Source: Dipteronia dyeriana (Eukaryota > Streptophyta > Magnoliopsida > Sapindales > Sapindaceae). From it: 64,000 nucleotides of DNA. How positions within the stretch are numbered: position 1 is the first letter of the stretch; each line of letters begins with the position of its first letter. The notes under the pieces were generated by a model. It saw only the letters and a list, made by a program, of their open reading frames with translations, had not been told where the DNA came from and ran no database searches. Both the position numbers and the translations under genes were made by a program. Below are positions 1 through 11,907 of this stretch, in pieces. Location of the stretch: NCBI GenBank assembly GCA_032871835.1, contig CM065296.1, forward strand, positions 12,416,001 to 12,480,000, written 5' to 3'.

Positions 1-2953
1 ACAACTAAGCCTCAATTAAAAATTTAGAGATGCAAGTCGGCCAATTAGCCAGGGGAGCCCAAGTGAGACAGCAAAGGACCTTTCCCAGTGATACGCTCAC
101 CAATCCGAAAGATCAATGTCAAGCAATCACCCTAAGGAGTGGAAAGAATGTGGAGTTTCCAAAGGACTTTGGGGAAAGAGAGGAGGTTGTGATTGAAGAT
201 AAAGAGGAAATATAGGTTGATAAGAATGAAGAGTTGAGAAACGAGAAAGTGATTTTGGAAAAAGATCAAGAAAGTGAGCCACCAACACCCCCACAAGTCA
301 AAACATATGTTCCACCTATTCCATATCCACAAAGGCTGAGAAAGCATAAGGATGCCCATAGCTTTGCAAAGTTCTTGGAAATGTTCAAGAAACTACACAT
401 AAACATCCCATTTGCCGAAGCTCTAGCACAGATGCCGACCTATGGGAAGTTCTTGAAAGTGCTTCTATCTAACAAAAGGAAGCTGGAAGAGTTCAAAACG
501 GTGACATTGACGGAAGAATGTAGTGCTATACTACAGAATAAGCTTCCACCCAAATTAAAAGATCCAGGGAAATTCACCATCCCTTGTACCATTGGTACAT
601 CGGAATTCAGTAAGGCTTTAATTGACTCAGAAGCTAGCATTAATCTAATATCGTTCTTGATTTTTCAAAAGTTAGGATTTGGTGAAGTGACGCCGACCAA
701 TGTCACCTTGCAACTAGCGGATCGATCAATCAAGTATCCGAGAGGAGTGATGGAAGATGTTTTGGTCAAGGTAGACAAGTTATACTTCCCGGTAGACTTT
801 GTGATTTTAGACATGGAGGAAGATGTAGAAGTACCTCTACTCTTAGGAAGGCCATTCCTGAAGACTGCAGGAGCTATTATAAACTTAAGGGATGATAAGA
901 TGAAGTTAAGAGTCGGTGAGGAAAATGTTGTTTTTGATATGATTAAAATGGTGAAGAAGCTAGATCCAGTAGATGATTGTTTGAGAGTAGAGGGTATGGA
1001 TACATGTGTGGAAGAACTTCTAAGAATGAAAGAAACGGATGCGCCTTTACTAGCTTGCATCAGTAAAAGTGCAACAGCTGAAGACAAGGATGAGGAAATA
1101 GCGGAATGTGCAGCGAGCTTAGATGTAATACCGGTGTGGCAAACCATGAATAGATGGAGATTGGAAGACCTTGGCCAAAGCAAGCCAAGAATTCCTCCTT
1201 CCATAGAAAGGCCTCCACTACTTGAGCTAAAAAAATTACCTTCTCATTTAAGGTATGCCTTCCTAGAAGAACCAACAAGTTTACTGGTGATTTTGTCATC
1301 TCTTTTGAACAAAGTGGAAGAAGGAAAGCTGTTAAGAGTTCTTAGAGAGCATAAGAAGGCTATAGGGTGGTCTATTTCAGACATTAAGGGAATTAGCCCA
1401 TCCTTGTGTATGCATAAGATCTTGATGAAAGAGCAGTTCAAGCCATCAGTGGAGCACCAAAGGAGATTGAACCCAAACATGAAGAAGGTAGTAAAGGCAA
1501 ATATTTTAAAACTTCTAGATGCAGGAATCATATATCCGATTTCGGATAGTCCGTGGGTAAGCCCGGTTCAGGTAGTGCCAAATAAGGGTGGGATCACCGT
1601 AGTACAAAATTCCAACAATGAGTTGATTCCCACCCGAAGGATTTTAGGATGGAGAGTGTGCGTAGACTACCGGAAGCTGAATAGTGCTATAAGAAAAGAT
1701 CATTTCCCGCTGCCTTTTATTGATCAGATGCTAGAAAGATTGGCGAGACATGAATACTACTGTTTCCTTGATGGTTATTCAGGTTATAACCAAATCTCTA
1801 TAGACCCCAAAGACCAGGAAAAAACCACCTTCACATGTCCTTATGGGACATTTGCCTACAGAAGAATGTCGTTTGGGTGCTCCGGCTACATTTCAGATAT
1901 GTATGACGACAATATTCTCTGACATGGTGGAGAAGTTTGTAGAAGTCTTTATGGATGACTTCTCGGTTTTTAGGACATCATTTGACAACTGTTTAAAGAA
2001 CTTGACATTTGTATTAGAGAGATGTGAGGAAACTAATCTTGTTCTTAATTGGGAGAAGTGTCTATTTATGGTAAAAGAAGGGATAATGCTTGGTCATCGA
2101 ATTTCAAGCCAAGGAATAGAAGTGGATAGAGCAAAAATTGAGGTGATAGAGAAGTTACCACCGCCGGTGTCAGTTAAAGGCATTAGGAGTTTTCTGGGGC
2201 ACGTCGGGTTTTACAGGCGCTTCATCAAAGACTTTTCAAAAATTTCGAAGCCCTTGTGTACTTTATTGATGAAAGATTCACCATTCGTATTTGATGCAGA
2301 GTGTCATACAACTTTTGGCCTCTTGAAGAAAGAACTTACATCGGCTCCAATCATTTCTGCACCAGATTGGAGTTTACCGTTCGAATTGATGTGTGATGCC
2401 AGTGATTTTGCGGTGGGAGCAGTTTTGGGGCAACGGAAAGAGAAGAGGCTTCATGTGATCTACTATGCAAGCCAATGCAAGCCAATGCAAGCCAAACCTT
2501 GAATGACGCCCAGGTCAACTATGCAACAACATAAAAAGAGCTTTTGGCTATAATGTTTGCATTCGACAAATTTAGATCATACTTGGTAGGTTCAAAGGTC
2601 ATCATGTACACAGATCATGCAGCCATCAGTATTTGTTGAACAAGAAAGACGTGATGCCTCGATTGATAAGATGGGTTTTTCTCCTACAAGAGTTCGACGT
2701 GGAAATCAAGGACAAGAAAGGAACAGAGAACCTTGTAACAGACCACTTATCCAGGTTAGAAAGAGATGAGAAGGAAGAGGTAGTGATTCCAATCAATGAA
2801 CAATTTTCAGATGAGCAACTCTTTACTCTGAAACATCTCATGGTTCTATGGTTTGCCGACTATGTGAACTATCTAGCTAGTGATATTATGCCAATTGACA
2901 TGAACTACAATCATAGGAAGGGGTTTTTGTATGAAGTGAAGTGGTATTTGTAG
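1..2953 (+). pseudogene. gag end, protease, reverse transcriptase and RNase H of the Athila-like element (broken)
   Basis: The segment encodes the gag C-terminus (ITLRSGK near 130-165), an aspartic protease near 600-900, RT near 1440-2100 and RNase H near 2330-2900. The protease shows ALIDSEASINLI, where the family usually has a DSG or DLG active-site triplet, and later LLLGRPFL. RT shows RVCVDYRKLN, DGYSGYNQI and the catalytic FMDDF. RNase H starts with CDASDFAVGAVL. Lesions include a stop at 213-215, a frameshift near 1880 inside the MPFG-type motif, and a 10-bp unit (ATGCAAGCCA) present three times at 2465-2494 where one copy would keep the frame. A stop at 2951-2953 separates it from integrase. 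The domain identities are secure; the protein cannot be made intact. Confidence 0.85.
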
Positions 2954-4100
2954 GATGAGCCCTTGTTATTCCGAACTTGTACGGATGGAATGATAAGAAG
3001 GTGCATACCGGAAGAAGAGATGAATAACGTTTTAGGCCATTGTCACTCCATAGAGTGTGGGGGACATTTTGGTGGAATCCGAACAACACGAAAGATTATT
3101 CAGTCTGGTTTCTGGTGGCCTACCCTTTTTCATAATGCTAGAAGCTTTGTAGAAGCATGTGACTGGTGCCAAAGAACCGAAAACATCAGTAAAAGGGATG
3201 AAATGCCATTGAATTTCTTGTTAGAGGTGGAGTTATTTGATGTATGGGGTCTAGACTTCATGGGGTCTAGACTTTATGGGCTCTTTCCCAAGTTCACACG
3301 AGAATCAATACATATTGATAGCAGTAGACTATGTGTCTAAATGGGTTGAAGCAGTGGCCACTCCAGCGAGTGATGTGAAAACAGTCACTGAGTTTCTGAA
3401 GAAGCACATTTTCTCATGGTTTGGCACGCCAAGGGCAATAGTGAGCGATGGAGGCTCACATTTCTATAATAAAATTTTTGAAGCATTGCTAAGAAAATAC
3501 GGTGTAAGGCATAGAGTGACCACTCCTTACCATCCGTAAGCAAGCAAGCAAGCTGAAATCTTGAACCGCGAGCTCAAGAGTATTCTAGAGAAGACTGTGG
3601 GGGTTCATAGAAAAGATTAAGCAAAACAGCTCGATGATACGTTATGGGCATACAGAACCGGTTTCAAGACTCCAATTGGCATGTCTCCTTTCAGGTTGGT
3701 GTTCGGAAAAGCATGTCACCTCCCAGTCGAGTTAGAGCACACAGCCTTTTGGGCGGTAAAGGCACTAAACTTCGATATGAGAGCTGCTGGTGTAAAGAGA
3801 CTCATCCAGTTGAATGAGCTAGACGAAATACGTCTAGACGCTTATGAGAATTCCCGAATTTACAAAGAGAAGAGTAAGAAATGGCATGATAGTCGATTGG
3901 TGAAGAAGGACATTCAGATGGGTAACCAAGTCTTACTGTACAACTCAAGACTTTGTCTCTTCCTCGGAAAGTTGAAGAGCAAATGAATAGGGCCATATAC
4001 TGTGAAGCACATTTTCTCATATGGAACGGTTGAGATCAAAAATGACGTAAGAGAAAGCTTCAAGGTAAATGGACAAAGGCTGAAAAATTTATAGGGAGCA
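2954..4100 (+). pseudogene. integrase of the Athila-like element (broken)
   Basis: An HHCC zinc-binding region (HCHSIECGGHFGG ... CDWCQR) lies near 3040-3175. The catalytic core shows D in VWGLDFMG, D in VSDGGSHF and the E region NREL. A 16-bp tandem duplication (3244-3259 and 3260-3275) shifts the frame directly after the first catalytic aspartate. A stop at 3537-3539 stands where the family has glutamine (YHPQ), which fits CAA to TAA. The C-terminal part continues through [20 protein letters not shown] to about 4100. The enzyme would insert retroviral-type cDNA into chromosomes; this copy cannot. Confidence 0.85.
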
Positions 4101-4377
4101 TGAGACAGAACAAATCATGGAGGTAATCCACCTCCGAGACCCCACATGAGAACATAGGAAATGTGCAAAAATTGTAAATAGTAAGTTTAGCATTCAGTTT
4201 AATTTAAGTTTCTTTTCGAATGGCATAATTGTTTTTGGTATTATTGCATGTTGAGTCACCCATTTTTACCTTCGCATTTAATGTGATTTTATGAGTTTTA
4301 AAAGAATATAGGAGTGTAAACAGGAGGGAGAAAATTCAGAGAAAAGAAATCACTCAAATGGAATGTCTTCCTCGGGC

Positions 4378-4600
4378 CAGTTCTGGTGGGAAGTGCGGTA
4401 CGCGTACTGCACTTCGTACGGCGTAGAAGGGCAGCCGAAATTAATTGCCTCAGGTTGCGGTACGCTGTGTTGATGCGAACCGCATCATGTACCGCAACCA
4501 GGGCCATAAAACAAGCGTTTTAAAATGGGATATGCAGGTAAGTGCGATACGAAGTGTCGAAGTGAACCGCATTTCGTACCGTATCTCGTTACAAAAAATT
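4378..4600. repeat. cluster of short inverted repeats (GTGCGGTAC / GTACCGCAC)
   Basis: Non-coding DNA between integrase and the next ORF holds at least three short palindromic blocks built from GCGGTAC and its complement GTACCGC, for example TGCGGTACGCGTACTGCA near 4394 and paired GCGGTACGC and GTACCGCAA near 4457-4500. The same motif family recurs in the LTR at 8345-8610. The rest of 4100-4377 and 4601-5247 shows no gene. Confidence 0.75.
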
Positions 4601-5247
4601 CGAGTTAAAAGAGGTGAAACAAGATATTCTTTCATTCTTAATCTCTCTCCTCTTTTTTCAAAACTCTCTCAAGCTAAGGTCGTCCACGAATTCTACCGGT
4701 ATGTATTTCTAACTTCCTCTTCTCTCTCTTTTTCTCTTTTCTTCATTGAATCATGCCCTAGATTTAGCATCTTTCAATTAAATCAAGCTAGGGCATAGTT
4801 TTATGAATGATTGTATAGGTTAGGGTTTCAAAATTTGGGGTTTTTTTTTTGTTTGCTTTTCATGAGTTTCTATTGGTTTTGTTGACCACAATCACACACA
4901 AAATACCATAATATAGTATTTATAGATTGTTTGAGCAAATTTTGTGTGTGGATTTGTGGGGTTTTGAAGAAATTTCGGATTTAGGGTGATTGTGGGTGCA
5001 ATTGAATTGTTTTTAATGATTGCGTGAGTAGTTTTTCGCATATGATGGAAGAATGATCGATAAACTAGGCTATATTTGTGATTATGCTTGGCCATGATTT
5101 TGTGGATGCTTAAAAGGAGATGGATACTTTGGGTTGTCATATTGATTGTTTTGTTTGAAGTGACAGAACTAAGAGTGATTACGGGGTTTTTGTGTTTTTG
5201 TGTTTTTCTTGGTTTGTTTTTGTAGGAACATAATCTCACAACTAAAG

Positions 5248-6530
5248 ATGCCACCTATGAAGAATACAAAGTTCGCTCCCGTCGGAAAGAGGAAAGTCGG
5301 ATCATCATCCAAAGCGACACAGCAGTGTGTGGGGAATCGTGATTATGGGAGACGAATGGAAAAGCTCAATGACACACATATTATTTTTAAGAGAGGTATA
5401 CACCTTGTGGAACTTAAGGATACACCAGTCCCCACGTCCGTGACACAACAAGGATGGCAGAACTCTGTCAGTGTCCCGGTGGACGCCAATGTTTCATTGG
5501 TGAAAGAGTTCTACGCCAGTATGATACCTGAGGCAGTGAAGGAAGGTAGTGCGGTTTTGGTAAGAGACATACCAGTCATGATCAATGCCACCAAGATCAA
5601 CGCCCACTTTGGCACGTTATACTACCCACAATTAAGAAAAGGGTATATGTGCAGGCAGAGCACTAAGTCAAGTTTGGCTATGACACTTAGAAGGACAGAT
5701 GATGGTGTGTGGGAACATGCTTAAACAATCAGAGCTACCTCAGGAGTTAGTGTTTTGGAACATTTTCAACACTTTCTCCCTCCTGCCAACCGCTCACAGA
5801 ACCACAGTTTCAGAGCCTAAAGCAGATTTACTCAGCTGCATTCAAGATGAGACAAAGATTGATATATGCCAAGTTATAATGAAAGCAATTTTAGAGGTAG
5901 CCTCAATTAACGTGCATCCATAGGTAAAGCCGAGGTCAATCATCTTTCCTAGCCTTATCACTGCTCTCCTGAAAAAGGAAAGAGTCCTAGAAATTGCCAC
6001 AGATGAAATAAAGATCAACCCCATGAGGGACCTTAATAAAAAGATCATGGTAGGACGTTACAATCAAAACCAAGGGAAAGAAGAGGCCGATGATTACTGA
6101 GGGTCCATCTAGCACTTTGGGTGAAGAGGAACCTGATTTCGAATTTGGGGAATCAGAGGAAGAGGACCAAGACTATGAGGACCATGCGTCACAGTCCATG
6201 CAAGCCAAGATTCTGAGCGTTGTAGAGGGCATCCAGCTTGGTATGACTGGCCTCGAGGATAACTTGCAGGTAGTGAAGGAGCGGAAAGATCTGATCCATT
6301 CTAGGATGGATCTCTTTGAGGAGGAGATGAGAGACCAGAGAGATGATATTGTTGACATTCGGAGGCAAACTGGCTTCCAGGCTTTTCAGAGGAGGAGGAG
6401 ACCTCGCCCTTCCTCTGCCGGCATCTCAATTTCAGAGGGCTAGGTTGCCCAGAGGGCTGCAACAGATGCTAAGAGGGTTCGAGTAGAGGAGGCAACTGCA
6501 TGGCAAGATAGAGGAAAGGGTCGCATATAG
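5248..6530 (+). pseudogene. extra downstream ORF of the Athila-like element (putative plant transposon protein type), broken
   Basis: The ORF starts at ATG 5248 (MPPMKNTKFAPVGKRKVG) and runs to 5722. It continues in another frame (5699-5923, then past a stop to about 6090), and again as an acidic, coiled tail (6090-6443). Motifs such as SLVKEFYASM, EPKADLLSCI...KIDICQVI and FPSLITALLKK resemble the putative plant transposon protein domain found in plant gypsy elements. The tail is rich in E/D and then R (RRRRPRP). Its place after integrase matches the third ORF of Athila elements, often called env-like. I see no signal peptide or membrane segment here. Its biochemical role is not established. 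At least two frameshifts and several stops break it. Confidence 0.65.
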
Positions 6531-8146
6531 CACTAACAGTTTGATACCAGGATATCTCTAACAAACTTGTGTTTATATTTGTTTTTCCATGATATTATTG
6601 TTTTACTGTTGTAGCTAGTAGATTTAGCATTGTTACTAAATGTGTGGATAATTCATTTTGGCTTTTGTTTTACATTTTTTGGATTTTTTCGGATTTATTT
6701 AGTTTCGCTTCGAAATTTCGTTGAGGACAATGTTAGATTTAGTTTGGGGGTGTTGGCATAGAAGTTTAGAGAACATTGTACATTGTACAAAATTTTTGTT
6801 TTTCTTGCTAAGTAGAATTTCAGAGCACTAATCCTGCTCGAAAGAGATGTTGTTGGGTTGTGCCTTTTCCGGGCAGTTGTTGCATGCTTTGTACCACTAG
6901 GGTTGTGCTTACTAAAGCCACACCATATGGCTTGCACACATCTTGTCGGGCTCTATAGTGTCCCAGTGAAGAGGGTAGCACATTTGAAATGTTTAGGCCA
7001 TTAGTGGAGACTACCATGTAAGTCTACAGAGTCCAGAAATGCGTCGCTTGGGCTATAATGTTATTTACCTCTCTATACACTCTTCCGTTAGGAATTTAGG
7101 AGGCATCATTAGGAATCAGGCATGTTTGTTAATTCTTTATTTAGTTTGTTGTCATGGTTTCATTTCCGCTTGTTCTATACCTTTTGAGATGAAGTAAGCT
7201 TATGTGTGAAACCTGAGACAATGGCCTAAACATGTCCTATAACCGTGTGTGATCAAAATTTCCATACGAATTTACCTAGCCATATTACACACTACATCAC
7301 AAATCCTAAACGCAATACCAACCCAGTGCTATGATCATGATTTGGTAGTTCTAATGAAGGCTTAAATAAAGAAGGTCGGTAAAACGTGCAGTTCTAAATA
7401 TAGTTAAATTTTGTAATCGAAAAAAAAAAATTGTTGATAAAGAATGAAAAGTTATGGTAATCAACACCTATAGAGCCACTTAATTATCTTGTGTATAATC
7501 AATGCATAGTCAATTTGGCTAGCAAATATGGTTACTCATTTTTGTACTTCGTATATCCAAGCTCGATCACTAGCCTCACATGTATCTATACCAACCCAAC
7601 CTCGCCATACCCAATTTGACACATACCCAGTGAAACAAAATAGAAGTCCTAGCTGATCCTTGGGAAGGACCTATTTTTGGAAATGTTACCACGGCAAGAT
7701 GATATTGTCTGATTCTTGTTTACTTTTTCACTTCTCCTAAAATACTAACGTTCAAAAGATTTTCATATGTGCTAATTTCTTAATCTTTTCATTCATAGCT
7801 CCAGTGTTGCACGTATGCTTGTTGAGTGAGATTAGGATCTGTGTGGAAAAACAAGAGTTGAATCCTATAAGGTTTAGAGTCAAGGCAAAATACAGTAATA
7901 AGACTCTTGTGTTTGATACTTCTGGATCTAGAGTAACAGTGTAGCCTGGAATTGCAATCCTTCGTGTTGAAGCACCTTGGTCTGCACTCCTCAGTGGTCT
8001 TAGCTAGCTATTATTCTGCTATTTGATTCACCCAAATCCGCATCTCATTCTTCAGTTGATTCAGCAAGAAATAAAGTAAATATAGATATAGTTTAGTTCT
8101 CGTACAATTTTTTGTCACAGGTTTTGCTTGAGGACGAGTAAAAATT
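6531..8146 (+). other. non-coding 3' region of the Athila-like element, including an internal purine tract
   Basis: No coding region is supported here. At 6737-6750 the run TTTAGTTTGGGGGT looks like a polypurine tract, 1.4 kb before the one that borders the LTR. It is preceded by GAGGACAA, as the second one (8131-8157) is preceded by GAGGACGA. The rest is AT-rich with no clear structure. Confidence 0.55.
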
Positions 8147-8157
8147 CTGGTTTGGGG
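8147..8157 (+). other. polypurine tract next to the 3' LTR
   Basis: The tract TGGTTTGGGGG sits directly before the LTR start TATTTGATAAG. Its position and G-richness fit the plus-strand DNA primer of a gypsy element. Confidence 0.7.
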
Positions 8158-9778
8158 GTATTTGATAAGTTCATTTTTCATGCTTTGCGTACCAGTCATT
8201 TTGTATAGTTTTGCTCTCGTTTTCTTTGCAAACTCCATCTTTTGATGTTCTTAATGCTTAAACATGTCCTCTCTAGCCATGAGTTATTCTTGTACGGAAC
8301 CGAGAGTTTTCGGAGTGAAAAAGAGGGTTTGAGCTCGGTATGGAACGAGAAGTGTGGTACGCGTACCGCACTTGAAGAAAGTGCATACTGCGCATAAGGG
8401 CATAAAAAATTATAGAAGTAAGTGCGGTACACCGTGTTAAAGTGAACCGCACTTTGTACCGCGTGGGAGGGCAGGTGAAATTATTGAAAGATTCAAGTGC
8501 GGTACGTGTACCTCACGTCGTACCGCGCAGGAAGACAACCTCTCAAATAAAACTGATGTGCGGTACGTTGTGTCGAAGTGAACCGCACATCGAACCATAC
8601 TTTATGGTAGATTGTGAATACTCTGTTTTGTGAACAGAGTAGGTGCTTTATTGTGGGACCCTCTCTCTTATCTCTGATTAGGCATGGAGAAGGGATGTTC
8701 CTAGAGGCTAAGAGGATGTCTTTGGGACCCTCCTATACAAGTGGGGGGGGCTTCTTGTCGCATGTAAAGGAAAGTGATAGAGGAGAGAGAAAGAGGATCT
8801 AGAAATCATCAACACACCAGACCAGCTTTGCTCTTTCATGTTTTGGAGGTTCTCTCTTCATTTCTGGACCGAGTTCTTCAAGATTGGATCAACTAGGGCA
8901 AGGTTTGGTAGATCCAAGGAAGCTATGGAAGCTCAAGCTACAAGAGATTCGATCTACAACTTAGTTTTATCTCTTCAACTCTTTTCTTCTCTTGTTTCTT
9001 TGTATTGATTCATGATTTGTATTAATGTTAGCTCATCTATGGTTTCTCTTTGTATATCATGAGCTAATTATTATTATGTTAGAACAAGATGATGTTTAAC
9101 CCTTGATTCATTTGTGATGGACTCTTTGATTTCTCTATTTTATACTTGTGAAGCTATATGGACATTTTGAATGCTTAAGGCTTTTGCTTAATTGATCATT
9201 TTGTAATCGATCTATGGTTAGATGCTAAGTACTGAGAGGAGATGCATCTGACAATCCTTAGATAAATGTTCACCATGCTTGACTAGAAAGTGCTAGAACC
9301 ACTAGGCTAGCGTATAGGGTTCAATTTGTATTCCAAATGCTTAACGGGTCTATATATATTGACTGGATTGCTTGAGAAAGATTTTGGGAATATATAGATA
9401 CTATCTCTAAATACATTGAGAGAGGTTAGAGATTTGTTTAGGGAATACGAATCTATAGTATGTACACGCACGAATTAGGAGTCAAAGGAGTCAAGTGTGC
9501 TATTGGGAGGGTTGAAGCGGATTCGAGTTCTAACATGTTTTCCATACATTTCTATAAGTGTTGAGTTAGATAATTTAGTTTGTGTTTGAGTTAATTTACT
9601 TTATTGCAATTCTTGGAAACTCATGTTTTAGATTGTTCAAATAGTTTGCATGCCTTTGAATTCCAGTAATCATAACCTTGATCCCTGTGGGAACGATCCC
9701 TACATTGTCATTATACTATCATTCTGACCTCGTGCTATTGCGAGAGTCAATAAGTCTAGTTTGACATGATCAATTTTT
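8158..9778 (+). repeat. 3' LTR of the Athila-like element
   Basis: The LTR begins after the purine tract with TATTTGATAAGTTC, similar to Athila LTR starts. It contains a late segment CCCTGTGGGAACGATCC (near 9683), common near the 3' end of plant gypsy LTRs. The right end is placed by eye where gypsy pol sequence of another element begins, so it may be off by tens of bases. The 5' LTR is outside the window, so LTR age cannot be compared. Confidence 0.6.
8345..8610. repeat. cluster of inverted repeats inside the LTR
   Basis: Four blocks pair GTGCGGTAC with GTACCGCAC-type sequence. They lie near 8352-8370 (GTGGTACGCGTACCGCAC), 8422-8461, 8498-8531 and 8560-8597. Unlike their surroundings they are GC-rich. 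Two share a longer core in which GAAGTGAACCGCAC or AAAGTGAACCGCAC follows GTGCGGTAC. Confidence 0.75.
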
Positions 9779-10350
9779 GCTCCTAGTATTTACAACTTCA
9801 TATTAGGGTGACCTTTCTTGATAAAACCCAAGGGTATACTTTCTATCTACCACCATCTCATTAAATTCTCAGTTGGAGACCAAATAGGAATCATTAGAGG
9901 AGACCAGCAAGCTACGTGAAGATGTTATGCAGCATCCGCTAACCCATCAACTTGTAGAAGACAATGTTCTCAAGTATCCAATGGGGAAAAAGATGAAACC
10001 TCACAAGTCCCCATGGAGGTCGAAGAGAAGGAGGTCGAGAAAAACCTTGTTTCTGGAGAAACATGACAACCACCAATTCGTACAGTAGAGAAGGAGACCA
10101 TGGGGGTCGAAGAGGTCAGCTAAGAAGAAAAGGAAAAAAGACTCTCCAAGAAAAGGGAACGTGGAGAACCCGCGGGAGAAACAGAAGCAATCTTCATCGT
10201 ACCCTGAGATGAGGGAAAAGTCATAAAAATCGGAGCCCAGTTGTTAGAAAAAGAGAAAGAACGCTTAAAATCTTTTCTCTAGGAGTATAATGATGCATTT
10301 GCTTAGTCCCATGAAGACAAGCTTGGAATATTGAAATTCCCTAGAAAATA
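9779..10350 (+). pseudogene. Tat-lineage Ty3/gypsy pol fragment
   Basis: Translation in shifting frames gives YHHLIKFSVGDQIGIIRGDQQA near 9845-9910. Later comes KVIKIGAQLLEKEKERLKSFL-EYNDAFA-SHED near 10210-10320. These resemble the stretch between protease and RT of Tat-type gypsy elements (IRGDQ; LREYxDVFAWSHEDM). Several stops are present. The fragment ends where the SIRE-like LTR begins, so that element probably inserted into it; its other half is not in the window. Confidence 0.6.
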
Positions 10351-10374
10351 TGTGTCTATAACCTAAAGGGCGGG

Positions 10375-10409
<35 letters not shown>

Positions 10410-11907
10410 GGGGGTGAATAGGTTATAATTCGATAGATTACCAATTTTATGAATTAATCAATATTATCAATTCTACCCCATTCTACTAAGTGTTCAAATA
10501 AAAGACAACAACCATAAAACAATAACAACACACAATATATACGTGGAAACCCTCCAAATGGGAAAAAACCACTGGTTGTTAAGTGCGCCACACTCGACCC
10601 TCAAAATCTACTATTGAGAGAAAGTTCACAACCTAGGTTGACCTCCCATCTAACCCTTCAGTTACTAACCCTTTCACTCTACCCAACATGCCTTAATAGT
10701 GATTTTGGATCACCAACCTTGTGCACTAATCACATAGCCAAAAGCTTAATCAACAATGAAGAGATAATGACAACCTAAGTGAATATGCAAGAATATTCTA
10801 TATGCAAAAATGCTAGGTCAAGACATTCATGCTTATCTAGGATTAAAAATGACAATTAAAGCAAATCCTAGATATCAATGTTTTAAATGCAAAGGCAAGA
10901 AGAATTAACTAGAAGGGTAAAACAGTCCTAAATTCTAACTATCACAAATCAATACTTCTAAACCAACCATCAATACGTAAGCATGTCATAAAAGTAATTA
11001 AACATACAAGCAAGCATTTAATATGCAATAAGGATTAAAACCGTAGGTATACATGTCTTAGTAATGAAACTATAAAGTCTAGAGCATGTAGAAGTTACCT
11101 AGTCAAGAAGAAGATGATGCTCCATGCTTAGATGATCCTAGAATGAAGCTAGATGATTTTGAGATGAAGTTGGGTTGAGTAAAAATAAGTGTTTGGGAGT
11201 CCCTCTCTCTCTAGAAAAGCTAGGTCACACAAAGATGGCAACTTGGACTCTTAAAAACCAAAGAGAAGAGAAGAGAACATATATATATGGTGCCCTACGC
11301 AAAGTGACGTCGTTTTGGATGAAAGGCAACCAAATCCCGTCAGGACCGCTGGTTGTACCTCGGTACAGGAAAATGTCCATACCGTGGCACAGAGAACGGT
11401 GCATCGCCTGGGCAACACCGCTCTATAGGCCGCTGCGCATGCAAGTGCACAGACCGCGGTCCAGACAACATGCAACGCCTGTGAAACTCCGCTTGGGAGA
11501 CCGTTGTGTATACAGCAAGCACAGGCCGCGGTAGCCACAGCGTGTAGCCTCTGGTAAACATCGCTATGCAGACCGCTGCGTAGGCGCTGCACAGAGAGCG
11601 GTCTGAACCGAGGACCAGAGGAAAAAAATCCTCTTTTTAAGGCATAAAAAATAATTTCAACACTCAAGCAAGAATTAAGACACACAAGGCACACAAGAGG
11701 GAAAATAAGCATGCATGCAAGATAATTAAAGGAAAATGCATGAGTGTGTGTGTGCACTAATACCTTTTCAATGAAAGTTAAGCAAGTGATTTTACCTTTG
11801 ATGTTTGAGCTTGGTTACGAACAATGATGCCCTAAACTACCATTACATATTGATCCCAAAATGTGGTTGTCAACGAAATAAGCCAATCAAACACCGAGGA
11901 ACTTACA
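10351..11907 (-). repeat. 3' LTR of the SIRE-like element
   Basis: On the minus strand the LTR starts with TGTAAG at 11907 right after the purine tract, and ends with TATAGACACA at 10351. It holds a run of 31 G on the + strand (10378-10408) where related LTRs have about seven. The stretch ATATACGTGGAAACCCTCC is also common in these LTRs. Length is about 1557 bp. Confidence 0.7.
11335..11620. repeat. GC-rich degenerate inverted-repeat cluster in the SIRE-like LTR
   Basis: The stretch is dense in ACCGC and GCGGT words, for example AGACCGCGGTCC near 11451, GGCCGCGGTAGCC near 11525 and GACCGCTGCG near 11570. It is clearly GC-rich compared with the AT-rich LTR around it. Open frames across it (11175-11534, 11251-11757) look like composition artefacts. 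Confidence 0.65.

Larger units (their letters stand above)
1..9778 (+). mobile_element. Athila-like Ty3/gypsy LTR retrotransposon, 5' end outside window
   Basis: The order gag C-terminus, protease, reverse transcriptase, RNase H, integrase, an extra ORF, purine tract and LTR is that of a plant Ty3/gypsy element on the + strand. The Athila assignment rests on the gag tail (QCQAITLRSGK), the RT sequence around RVCVDYRKLN and FMDDF, the extra downstream ORF, and the long LTR starting after a GGTTTGGGGG tract. The 5' LTR and most of gag lie left of the window. Every coding part has stops or frameshifts, so the copy is dead. No target duplication can be checked because one end is missing. Confidence 0.85.

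Noticed and set aside
5248..6530. A viral-type envelope gene in the Athila-like element
   Set aside because: Position fits, but no signal peptide, cleavage site or membrane segment is visible; the sequence resembles the plant transposon protein domain.
11175..11757. Frames on both strands over the GC-rich LTR cluster
   Set aside because: They overlap each other and follow base composition; no domain is recognisable.
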